A stretch of 17,907 bases of DNA. It comes from Bacteroidales bacterium. Its GTDB lineage: Bacteria; Bacteroidota; Bacteroidia; Bacteroidales; UBA12077. The position numbers and the translations under genes are program-made. The number at the start of each line of letters is the position of its first letter. The first letter of the stretch is position 1. A model generated the notes under the pieces. It did not search any database, had not been told where the DNA came from, and saw only the letters and a list, made by a program, of their open reading frames with translations. Below are positions 7,043 to 14,527 of the stretch, piece after piece. The stretch spans positions 1-17,907 of the forward strand of contig DMBU01000068.1 of the NCBI GenBank assembly GCA_003446015.1, given 5' to 3'.

Positions 7043-7886
7043 TTTCTCCCGACTCTAACTTCTTCAAGGAAATATACTCAACTACTGATAATTCGTATAA
7101 TTTCACTAATCGCTTTAAAATTTTATTTTCAGTTTTAAATTCAATTTCTTCAATAAAATGAACAGGCAAAACATTTAACGACGTTCCTGTTAAAAATGCT
7201 GAATCCATGTTTTTAATATCTGAGATGCTTATCTTTTCTTCTAGAAGATCAATTTTATTTTGTTTACAAATTTTCAGAATATTTTTTCGGGTAACTCCAT
7301 TTAAAACAGCACTCTCCGGAGGTGTTATTAGTTGAGAATCTTTTATAAAGAATATGTTCGATTTGCTTCCCTCGGTAATAAATCCATGATCATCTACCAA
7401 TAATACCTCAAAAAACGTTGATTTGGCTATGACTTCATTTGCCTTATTTCTGGCTTCGGTATTTAGTATTTTCGCATTTGGATTCGTCCTGACAGCCTTG
7501 CATAAACCAATTTTTACCCCAAATCTATAATCATCTGCTGTTGGATAAGAATACGGAGTAAAATAGATAAGCAAATCCTTTTCATTCGATCTGCTATTTT
7601 TGTCAAATCTTATTACAAGTTTTATTTTACCTTCGGTTGCTTTATTCCTGTTAATTAATTCGCTTATTAATTTTTCAAGATCACAATAGCTTTCATTAAT
7701 GCTTAAATTTGAGAGGTCAGCAGAAGAAAACAACCTATTTAAATGATTTTCAAGAAATAAAGGAATTCCTTGTTCAATTTTAATTACTTCGTAAATTGAT
7801 ATTCCTGATGATAGAACCAACTCTTCAAAAACAGAACTTTGTTTTAATTTAAAATTGTGAATAAAATATTTTTCGTAGCACTCCAT
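7023..7886 (-). CDS. Class IV aminotransferase (fold type IV PLP enzyme; branched-chain aminotransferase or aminodeoxychorismate lyase-like)
   Basis: The 287-residue protein has ATG at 7886-7884. Visible family marks are the N-terminal GISIYEVIKIEQGIPLF (28-44), HLNRL (48-52), K139 in NAKILN as the likely Schiff-base lysine, and TEGSKSNIFF (171-180) with the conserved glutamate. The LNGVTRKNIL region (195-204) forms the phosphate-binding part, and TGTSLNVLPV near residue 245 completes the fold. Members transaminate branched-chain or D-amino acids, or release 4-aminobenzoate from aminodeoxychorismate; the sequence alone does not separate these. It stands alone on the minus strand and its 3' end overlaps the ung 3' end by 20 bp. 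A -7 element lies 18-25 bp upstream of the start. Confidence 0.85.
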   Translation of the reverse strand: MECYEKYFIHNFKLKQSSVFEELVLSSGISIYEVIKIEQGIPLFLENHLNRLFSSADLSNLSINESYCDLEKLISELINRNKATEGKIKLVIRFDKNSRSNEKDLLIYFTPYSYPTADDYRFGVKIGLCKAVRTNPNAKILNTEARNKANEVIAKSTFFEVLLVDDHGFITEGSKSNIFFIKDSQLITPPESAVLNGVTRKNILKICKQNKIDLLEEKISISDIKNMDSAFLTGTSLNVLPVHFIEEIEFKTENKILKRLVKLYELSVVEYISLKKLESGEITQANL

Positions 7887-7903
7887 AATAATAAATTATC
7901 CTT

Positions 7904-7911
7904 CAAAAGTA
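7904..7911 (-). promoter_or_regulatory. Bacteroidota -7 element for the aminotransferase
   Basis: On the minus strand this reads TACTTTTG, matching TAnnTTTG. It would place the transcript start about 10-12 bp before the ATG at 7886. No good TTTG -33 box was found at the expected distance, so this rests on one element. Confidence 0.4.
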
Positions 7912-7982
7912 ATAATTCGTATATCTTTTTCGTATTGATTTCGAGAATTTAAATTAAACAGAGTAAGAAAAAATAACAGATA

Positions 7983-7998
7983 TGTTCGAAATAGAACA
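7983..7998. promoter_or_regulatory. 16-bp inverted repeat, possible operator between divergent genes
   Basis: TGTTCGAAATAGAACA has perfect 5-bp arms (TGTTC/GAACA) around a 6-bp spacer. It lies in the 246-bp gap between the divergent aminotransferase and export operon, about 80 bp upstream of the candidate -7 element of the operon. It could bind a dimeric repressor. No second copy was found in the window, so the assignment is tentative. Confidence 0.3.
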
Positions 7999-8079
7999 GT
8001 TTATGTACAGATGCGTGCAAAGTTAGTATCGAACAAGAATGCGAAAATACTTGTAACTCATAGTCTGTTAGTGTTATGC

Positions 8080-8087
8080 TAGTTTTG
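8080..8087 (+). promoter_or_regulatory. Candidate -7 element of the MacAB-type export operon
   Basis: TAGTTTTG matches the Bacteroidota TAnnTTTG element and lies 45 bp before the ATPase ATG at 8133. A TTG at 8051 is too far (26 bp) for the usual -33 spacing, so support is partial. Confidence 0.4.
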
Positions 8088-8132
8088 GTATAAAACTTGA
8101 TAAAATAAGTTAACTCAAAAATCAATACTTAT

Positions 8133-8849
8133 ATGATAGAATTAAAAGGTTTACACAAATCATATATAACAGGCAATAATAAACTACATGTTCTAAAGGG
8201 TTTGGATTTAACGATAGAACAAGGCGAATTGGTATCGGTAATGGGCTCTTCCGGATCAGGCAAGTCAACTTTATTAAATGTTCTTGGCATCCTGGATTCA
8301 TACGATGAGGGATATTATAAGCTAAACAATACTTTAATGAGCAATTTATCAGAGAAAAAAGCTGCTCAATATAGAAATCATATGCTGGGTTTTGTTTTTC
8401 AATCTTTCAATTTAATTTCATTTAAAAATGCAGTCGAGAATGTAGCATTACCATTATATTATCAAGGTGTAAACAGGAAAAAGAGAAACAAGATTGCCTT
8501 GGAGTATCTTGACAGAATGGGGTTAAAAGATTGGGCTGAACATATGCCAAACGAAATGTCTGGTGGTCAGAAACAGAGAGTTGCCATAGCACGGGCAATG
8601 ATTAGCAAACCTAAAGTAATTTTAGCTGATGAACCAACAGGTGCTCTCGATTCACAAACTTCACTTGAAGTTATGGACTTGTTTCGCGAGATTAATTCAA
8701 CAGGTATTACCATAATTATTGTGACTCACGAGAAAGATATTTCAGAAAAAACAGATCGTATTATTCATATAAAAGACGGAATTATAGGATCAGAAATTAT
8801 TTCAACCCGAAAGATATCTGAAACTATTGGTAGTTATCGAAACCAGTGA
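8133..8849 (+). CDS. ABC transporter ATPase, MacB/LolD type
   Basis: The 238-residue product is the cytoplasmic motor of the export complex encoded here. All motor motifs are intact: Walker A GSSGSGKST (38-46), Q-loop Q90 in FVFQSFNL, signature MSGGQKQRV (142-150), Walker B VILADEPTGALD (162-173) and the H-loop His at 199 (VTHE). The order of strands, the LPLYYQGV segment and the length are those of stand-alone LolD/MacB-type ATPases that drive mechanotransmission by FtsX-like permeases. Two such permeases and an adaptor follow on the same strand. A 102-bp gap separates it from the first permease, where the pair AACTTTAAA (8914 and 8935) is the only notable element. Confidence 0.93.
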   Translation: MIELKGLHKSYITGNNKLHVLKGLDLTIEQGELVSVMGSSGSGKSTLLNVLGILDSYDEGYYKLNNTLMSNLSEKKAAQYRNHMLGFVFQSFNLISFKNAVENVALPLYYQGVNRKKRNKIALEYLDRMGLKDWAEHMPNEMSGGQKQRVAIARAMISKPKVILADEPTGALDSQTSLEVMDLFREINSTGITIIIVTHEKDISEKTDRIIHIKDGIIGSEIISTRKISETIGSYRNQ

Positions 8850-8951
8850 TTTGTTATATTAAGTGTGATGTTTTTTATTAAAACTTATCATTTTGGTTAA
8901 TGTATTATATAAAAACTTTAAAACCGGAATTTAGAACTTTAAACGAATACC

Positions 8952-10178
8952 ATGTTTGACTTAGATAAGTGGCAGGAAATATTTTCGACCATACGAAAAA
9001 ATAAGTTACGAACCTTTCTTACAGGCTTTAGCGTGGCCTGGGGGATTTTTATGCTTATTATTCTTTTGGGTTCAGGCCGGGGGCTGGAAAATGGTGTTAC
9101 CAAACAATTTGAACAAGATGCAACGAATAGCATTTGGATCTATCGTGGGCAAACAAGCATGCCTTATAAAGGTTTAAAACCTGGCAGGAGAATTCTATTT
9201 ACCAATGAGGATTATGAAAATTCAAAACGTGAAATAAAAAACATAGACAACTTGTCATCAAGGTTAAGTATCTTCCAACAAAGAATACTTTCATATAAAA
9301 ATGAGTATGGTAATTTTGATATTATTGGTGTTCATCCTGGTACTAAATCATTAGAAAATGTTAAAATTATTGAAGGACGATTTTTAAACGATATAGATAT
9401 TAATACAAATCGAAAAGCAGTTGCAATAAGTACGGATGTTAAAAAGACCCTTTTTAAGGATAAACCTTTTTTAGGAGAATATATTAATATCAATAAAATT
9501 CCATTCATAGTTATTGGCCTTTTCGAAGATAGCTCGGAGAGAGATAATCAAAGGGTTTACATTCCGGTTTCAACAGCTCAAAAAATATTTACGGGTGGTA
9601 CCGAAATTCAAAATATTGCATTTACTACAGGCGATGCTACTGTGAAAGAAAGTATGGAACTTGAAAATGAGATCCGAAGTTCTTTTGCAGTCAGACACAA
9701 GTTTGATAAGGACGATCAACGTGCTTTATTTATCAATAACAATGTTGAGCAATACACCAAATTTCTGAATTTATTTGCAGGTATTCGAATGTTTGTGTGG
9801 ATTATCGGGATAGGAACCATCATAGCAGGAATTGTTGGCGTTAGTAACATCATGCTTATTGTAGTTAAAGAAAGAACAAAAGAGATCGGAATCCGAAAAG
9901 CGATAGGTGCAACACCTCGTTCAATAATCGGATTGGTCCTTTTAGAATCTATTTTAATAACTGGTTTCGCAGGATATGTTGGGTTGGTATTAGGAGTAGG
10001 ATTGTTGGAATTGATATCGCCACATATTCAATCAGATTTTTTTACAAATCCTGAAGCCGATTTTAGAATTGCAGTAAGTGCAACCATTTTATTAATCTTC
10101 TCAGGAGCTTTAGCGGGATTTGTTCCGGCACGTAAGGCTGCAAGGATAAAACCAATTGAGGCATTAAGAGATGAGTAA
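8952..10178 (+). CDS. MacB-like ABC permease, first of two paralogues
   Basis: The 408-residue protein has the MacB/FtsX layout: one N-terminal helix (about 20-42, TFLTGFSVAWGIFMLIILLG), a large periplasmic MacB-type domain (about 45-275) and three C-terminal helices (about 280-305, 327-353, 372-393). The cytoplasmic loop VKERTKEIGIRKAIGATP (about 305-322) is the coupling helix that contacts the ATPase. The end RIKPIEALRDE is typical of MacB-like permeases. Together with its paralogue downstream it probably forms a heterodimer that moves substrate or lipoprotein in the periplasm rather than across the inner membrane. The substrate is unknown. Confidence 0.92.
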   Translation: MFDLDKWQEIFSTIRKNKLRTFLTGFSVAWGIFMLIILLGSGRGLENGVTKQFEQDATNSIWIYRGQTSMPYKGLKPGRRILFTNEDYENSKREIKNIDNLSSRLSIFQQRILSYKNEYGNFDIIGVHPGTKSLENVKIIEGRFLNDIDINTNRKAVAISTDVKKTLFKDKPFLGEYININKIPFIVIGLFEDSSERDNQRVYIPVSTAQKIFTGGTEIQNIAFTTGDATVKESMELENEIRSSFAVRHKFDKDDQRALFINNNVEQYTKFLNLFAGIRMFVWIIGIGTIIAGIVGVSNIMLIVVKERTKEIGIRKAIGATPRSIIGLVLLESILITGFAGYVGLVLGVGLLELISPHIQSDFFTNPEADFRIAVSATILLIFSGALAGFVPARKAARIKPIEALRDE

Positions 10179-10202
10179 TTTTAAGATCATTAAAAACACA
10201 TA

Positions 10203-11468
10203 ATGATGATTGATACAGATAAATGGAAAGAGATAATCATAACCTTGAAACAAAACAAGGTTAGAACCTTTTTTACTGCCTTTGGAGTTTTTTGGGGGAT
10301 ATTTATGCTTATCATCATGTTGGGGTCAGGTAATGGCTTGCAAAATGCAGTATTTGATAATATGGGTGATTTTGCAACAAATAGCTGTTTTATGTGGACT
10401 CAACAAACAACAATACCCTATAAGGGATTTCCTCGTGGACGTTTTTATCGATTTAATAATGGTGATACTGAGGCCTTATTGCAAAATATTCCTGAGTTGA
10501 AAGATTTATCGCCACGATTACAAGGTTTTGGTGGCGATGGAGCAAATAATGCAGTACGAAACGAAAAGACCGGGGCATTTACCATTTTCGGAGATTACCC
10601 GGCATGGAACAGAATTGATCCTATTCAAGTTACTTCGGGCAGATTTATTAATGATCTGGATGTTAAAAACAGAAGAAAAGTAGTTGTAATAGGTAAACGA
10701 GTAGTGGAGGTACTATTTGATTCTGAAGAAGATCCTTTAAACCAATATATAAAGATTAATGGAGTATATTTTAAAGTGGTTGGTGTTTTTAAATCAAAAA
10801 AGAACGGACAACAAGCAGAGCGGGAAGAACAAAATATTCATATGCCATTTACTACTTTGCAACGAATCTATAACTTTGGAGAAGATGTGGGTTGGTATGC
10901 TATGACTGCAAAAGATAATGTTCCTGTCGATGTGGTAGAAGAAAAAGCAAGAGCAATTTTAAAAGTTCGGCATTCAATTGCACCAAATGACGATCGTGCT
11001 GTTGGAGGCTTTAATGTAGCAAAAGAGTTTAAAAAAATGAGAGGATTATTTGCAGGAATTAATGGTTTAATCTGGATTGTTGGAATAGGAACATTAATGG
11101 CTGGTGTTATTGGTGTGAGTAATATTATGCTGGTAATTGTTAAGGAGCGTACTAAAGAAATTGGAATTCAACGGGCACTGGGTGCGACACCTATGAATGT
11201 AATCATACAAATTATTAACGAGGCAGTATTTCTAACTTCTATTGCAGGAAGCCTGGGTTTAGTTGCAGGATTCTGGTTGATCGAATTAATAAACTTTGCA
11301 CTGAATTCAAGCGGATCAAACGGAGAGATGTTTAAAAACCCTGAAGTTGATTTTCGAATAGCCATATCAGCTTTAGTCATACTTATATTCTCTGGAGTAT
11401 TTGCAGGACTTATACCTGCAAAAAGAGCTGTGAGTATAAAACCTATTGATGCTTTAAGAACTGAATAA
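10203..11468 (+). CDS. MacB-like ABC permease, second paralogue
   Basis: The 421-residue protein starts 24 bp after the first permease and is clearly its paralogue. The N-terminal stretch KVRTFFTAFGVFWGIFML and the coupling loop KERTKEIGIQRALGATP match nearly residue for residue, and it ends SIKPIDALRTE. The periplasmic domain (about 45-283) has diverged much more, which suggests the two subunits have different contacts in a heterodimer. Three C-terminal helices lie at about 288-313, 335-361 and 386-408. The loop between the second and third of these is slightly longer and Gly/Ser-rich (SSGSNGEMF). Confidence 0.92.
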   Translation: MMIDTDKWKEIIITLKQNKVRTFFTAFGVFWGIFMLIIMLGSGNGLQNAVFDNMGDFATNSCFMWTQQTTIPYKGFPRGRFYRFNNGDTEALLQNIPELKDLSPRLQGFGGDGANNAVRNEKTGAFTIFGDYPAWNRIDPIQVTSGRFINDLDVKNRRKVVVIGKRVVEVLFDSEEDPLNQYIKINGVYFKVVGVFKSKKNGQQAEREEQNIHMPFTTLQRIYNFGEDVGWYAMTAKDNVPVDVVEEKARAILKVRHSIAPNDDRAVGGFNVAKEFKKMRGLFAGINGLIWIVGIGTLMAGVIGVSNIMLVIVKERTKEIGIQRALGATPMNVIIQIINEAVFLTSIAGSLGLVAGFWLIELINFALNSSGSNGEMFKNPEVDFRIAISALVILIFSGVFAGLIPAKRAVSIKPIDALRTE

Positions 11469-11491
11469 TTTATATAATAATAAGAATAAAA

Positions 11492-12571
11492 ATGAAAAAA
11501 GTATTAAGAATCATTCTGTTGGTAATAATAATTGGTGTATTTATAGCGACAATTTATTTTTTATATCAAAAATCAAAAAAGGAGCCGGTTGTTTTTGTAA
11601 CTGAAACACCGTTTATAACAGATATTATTAAAAAAACAGTTGCCACGGGTTCGGTTGTTCCTCGTAAGGAAATTGAAATTAAACCTCAAGTATCAGGAAT
11701 CATTGAAGAAATTTATATTGAACCGGGTGATATTGTAAAAAATGGTGATTTAATTGCAAAAGTTCGTATTATTCCTAACATGATTAATTTAAATAATGCC
11801 GAGGCACGATTAGATCAGGCAAAAATTGATTATGAAGATGCTAAGATGGTATATGACCGACAAAAAAGAATATTTGACGAAGGTGTTATTCCTGCTGCCG
11901 AATTTCAACAATATGAAATTGCATTAAATAGAGCAAAATCAGAATTAAATTCAGCCGAAAATAACTTGCAATTAATAAAAGAAGGTGTTACCAAAGATTC
12001 CAAATCTTCAACAAATACGCTTATCAGATCAACCATTGAAGGGATGGTTTTAGATGTACCGGTTGAGCAGGGTAATTCTGTAATTGAAAGTAATACTTTT
12101 AACGCTGGAAGTACAATAGCCGTAGTTGCTGATATGGGCGAGATGATATTTGAAGGTAAAGTTGATGAAACTGAGGTTGGGAAAATAAGAACAGGGATGA
12201 ATCTTATTTTAACTATTGGAGCAATTGAAGAAACAACTTTCAATGCATTTTTAGAATATATCTCACCTAAAGGTGTGGAAGAAAATGGAGCCATTCAGTT
12301 TGAAATAAAAGCTGCTGTTGAATTAAAAAAGGATTATTTTATAAGAGCCGGATATAGTGCGAATGCAGATATTGTACTTACAAGAAAAGACAGTGTGCTT
12401 GCTGTTAAAGAAAGCTTGCTTATATTCGATGAAGATTCTGTTTTTGTTGAGGTTGAAAAAGAAATGCAAGTTTATGAAAAAATACCTGTTGAGGTAGGAC
12501 TTTCTGATGGAATTAATATCGAAATAATTTCGGGTGTAACTAAAGAGGATAAAATAAAAGTTCCACAATAG
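11492..12571 (+). CDS. Periplasmic adaptor (HlyD/MacA-like membrane fusion protein)
   Basis: The 359-residue protein has an uncleaved-looking N-terminal anchor (residues 5-25, IILLVIIIGVFIATIYFLY). The first half of a lipoyl/barrel-sandwich domain follows (about 50-92, PQVSGIIEEIYIEPGDIVKNGD), then a helical hairpin (about 97-165) and the second lipoyl half (about 178-196, IRSTIEGMVLDVPVEQGN). A beta-barrel (about 205-285) and a membrane-proximal domain reach the end at VKVPQ-like KIKVPQ. This is the MacA/HlyD plan of a bridge from the inner-membrane pump to an outer-membrane channel. It is the last gene of the operon, 23 bp after the second permease; no TolC-like channel is encoded nearby, so one must be supplied from elsewhere. 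Confidence 0.9.
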   Translation: MKKVLRIILLVIIIGVFIATIYFLYQKSKKEPVVFVTETPFITDIIKKTVATGSVVPRKEIEIKPQVSGIIEEIYIEPGDIVKNGDLIAKVRIIPNMINLNNAEARLDQAKIDYEDAKMVYDRQKRIFDEGVIPAAEFQQYEIALNRAKSELNSAENNLQLIKEGVTKDSKSSTNTLIRSTIEGMVLDVPVEQGNSVIESNTFNAGSTIAVVADMGEMIFEGKVDETEVGKIRTGMNLILTIGAIEETTFNAFLEYISPKGVEENGAIQFEIKAAVELKKDYFIRAGYSANADIVLTRKDSVLAVKESLLIFDEDSVFVEVEKEMQVYEKIPVEVGLSDGINIEIISGVTKEDKIKVPQ

Positions 12572-12613
12572 ATTTAATATTACTGTTATTACGTTTACTA
12601 TTACTGAAAAGAG

Positions 12614-12645
12614 AAAGCCCTGATTATTTGATCCGGGCTTTTTTA
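12614..12645 (+). terminator. Terminator of the MacAB-type operon
   Basis: AAAGCCC (12614-12620) pairs with GGGCTTT (12635-12641). An inner GAT/ATC pairing (12622-12624 with 12631-12633) extends the stem, and T residues run to 12644. It lies 43 bp after the adaptor stop and before the symporter promoter, separating the two units. Confidence 0.85.
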
Positions 12646-12689
12646 AACCTTATTGCCGACTGATTATCCAATCAAACAATGTTTCGGAT

Positions 12690-12719
12690 TTTGAACTTTA
12701 TCAAATATTATTACATTTG
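12690..12719 (+). promoter_or_regulatory. Bacteroidota-type promoter of the AGCS symporter
   Basis: TTTG at 12690-12693 and TACATTTG at 12712-12719 (TAnnTTTG) are separated by 18 bp, close to the spacing known for the Bacteroides -33/-7 promoter. Transcription would start near 12725, giving a leader of about 30 nt before ATG 12757. This is the clearest promoter in the window. Confidence 0.65.
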
Positions 12720-12756
12720 TTAACATTTCAATTTTATAACTAAAGAAATTAATATT

Positions 12757-14475
12757 ATGCATCAATTGAATGAGTTTTTTCAGGATCTACATAGTATTCT
12801 TGGCGGACATCAATGGTTTGTTTACTTTTTAGTGGGAACTGGTATTTTCTTTACCATTTACCTAAAATTTCCTCAAATCCGATATTTTAATCATGCTGTT
12901 AAAATTGTTAAAGGTAAATTTGATAAGAAAGGAGATCAGGGAGATACATCGCATTTTCAGGCATTAACCACAGCTCTTTCGGGAACTGTTGGAACAGGGA
13001 ATATTGCTGGTGTAGCATTTGCAATTTTTATGGGAGGTCCAGCAGCTTTATTTTGGATGTTGGTAACCGCATTTTTAGGAATGTGTACCAAGTTTGTTGA
13101 AGTTACCTTATCGCATAAATATCGTGATTTCGACGAAAAAGGTCAGGTAGCAGGTGGTCCTATGTATTACATGAAAAAAAGACTGAATATTAATTTAAAA
13201 AATGGTAAAGTCATTAAAACTGGAAAATGGTTGGGTATCTTTTTTGCAGCGGCAACAATCCTTTCTTCATTTGGGTCAGGGAGCATGCCACAAATAAACA
13301 GTATTACCGATTCAGTTTTAGCAACCTTTGGTATTCAAAGAATAATAACTGGTGCTGTGATGGCTGTATTATTAGCTTTTGTAATTATCGGGGGAATTAA
13401 ACGAATTGCAAAAGTAACAGAAAAATTAGTGCCTGGTATGGCTTTAATATATCTAATAGGTGCTCTTGCTGTTATCATAACAAATTATCAAAATATTATT
13501 CCATCATTTGGTGCTATATTTTCTAATATTTTCACAGGGCAGGCAGCTGTTGGGGGTTTCTTAGGAGCAAGTTTTGCTTTTATGTTTAATCAGGGTGTTA
13601 ATCGCGGATTATTTTCTAACGAAGCAGGACAAGGTTCTGCACCGATTGCTCACTCAGCCGCTCGCGCACACGAACCGGTTTCAGAAGGCTTGGTTGCAAT
13701 ACTGGAGCCTTTTATCGACACATTAGTAATTTGTACGCTAACAGGATTAGTTCTGTTGTCATCAGGTGTATGGAACGAAAAAATTGAAAATCAGTTTCAG
13801 AGTACGGATATGATCATATTTGCCGATACGTATAATGGAGAACTTAAAGAAGATCAACAGGCTATTTTTAAACATTTAACAAACGAAAGTTTATTGCCGG
13901 TTTTTAATGGTGAGTTGGAAATAGTGGAGGGGGAAATTCAAAATACATTAACTGTAGTTCATGCCAGATCAATAGCCGAGGATATTAAAATACTGTATGA
14001 CAACAAACCATATAACGGAAAAATAAATATTGCAGATGGTAAAGTCGAAAGTGGAGGAGCTTCAGTTGTTTTTACTGGAAAATCATTAATACATAGTGCT
14101 CCTTTAACAGCCGTTGCTTTTACAAGAAGTTTTTTTGGAGAGTGGGGTAAATACATCGTTTCAATCGGATTGTTATTATTCGCTTTTTCTACGGCAATTT
14201 CTTGGTCGTACTACGGAGATAGATCTGTAACATTCTTATTTGGAGCTAAATATGTTTTTTTATATAGGATTTTTTATGTAGTTGGATTCTTTTTTGCCGG
14301 TTTTACAGATACAACTATTATTTGGAATTTATCACTTTTAACCGTTGTATTTATGGCAATTCCGAACTTAACCGGAATCTTATTATTGCACAGAGAAGTT
14401 AGGTCAACAGTAAAAGACTATTGGGTGCAATTTAAATCAGAACATCCTGATGTAGAAATTCCAGAGAAAGTATAA
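12757..14475 (+). CDS. Sodium:alanine/amino-acid symporter (AGCS family) with a soluble insertion
   Basis: The 572-residue protein imports a neutral amino acid (typically alanine or glycine) with sodium across the inner membrane. Family motifs are clear: FQALTTALSGTVGTGNIAGV (67-86), the GGPAALFWMLVTAFLGM region (93-109), GGPMYYM (133-139) and the signature stretch NRGLFSNEAGQGSAPIAHSAA (282-302). The usual AGCS length is about 450-500 residues. The excess is a hydrophilic block of about 105 residues (roughly 341-448) between the helix ending LLSSGVW and the segment PLTAVAFTRSFF, where ordinary members have only a short loop. This block is probably extracytoplasmic and includes a beta-rich part (GELEIVEGEIQNTL, NGKINIADGKVESGG). 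The gene has its own promoter and a shared downstream hairpin. Confidence 0.92.
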   Translation: MHQLNEFFQDLHSILGGHQWFVYFLVGTGIFFTIYLKFPQIRYFNHAVKIVKGKFDKKGDQGDTSHFQALTTALSGTVGTGNIAGVAFAIFMGGPAALFWMLVTAFLGMCTKFVEVTLSHKYRDFDEKGQVAGGPMYYMKKRLNINLKNGKVIKTGKWLGIFFAAATILSSFGSGSMPQINSITDSVLATFGIQRIITGAVMAVLLAFVIIGGIKRIAKVTEKLVPGMALIYLIGALAVIITNYQNIIPSFGAIFSNIFTGQAAVGGFLGASFAFMFNQGVNRGLFSNEAGQGSAPIAHSAARAHEPVSEGLVAILEPFIDTLVICTLTGLVLLSSGVWNEKIENQFQSTDMIIFADTYNGELKEDQQAIFKHLTNESLLPVFNGELEIVEGEIQNTLTVVHARSIAEDIKILYDNKPYNGKINIADGKVESGGASVVFTGKSLIHSAPLTAVAFTRSFFGEWGKYIVSIGLLLFAFSTAISWSYYGDRSVTFLFGAKYVFLYRIFYVVGFFFAGFTDTTIIWNLSLLTVVFMAIPNLTGILLLHREVRSTVKDYWVQFKSEHPDVEIPEKV

Positions 14476-14493
14476 GCTAAGATTTTAAATGAT

Positions 14494-14527
14494 AAATCAC
14501 CCTAAGAAATTCTTTGGGTGATTTTTT
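14494..14527. terminator. Hairpin terminator between convergent symporter and phosphatase genes
   Basis: AAATCACCC (14494-14502) pairs with GGGTGATTT (14516-14524), and an inner AAG/CTT pairing lengthens the stem. T residues run 14522-14527 on the plus strand, making it a good terminator for the symporter. On the minus strand the stem begins right at the phosphatase stop (14526-14528), but the trailing T tract is interrupted, so it would be weaker in that direction. Confidence 0.85.

Noticed and set aside
8914..8943. Direct repeat AACTTTAAA, two copies 21 bp apart before the first permease
   Set aside because: Nine bases of very AT-rich sequence repeated once is within chance expectation here, and the spacing match to the 21-bp array at 2121 is not supported by shared sequence.
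10282..10500. Alternative plus-strand frame inside the second permease
   Set aside because: It lies fully inside a clear MacB-like permease gene in another frame and has no recognisable features.
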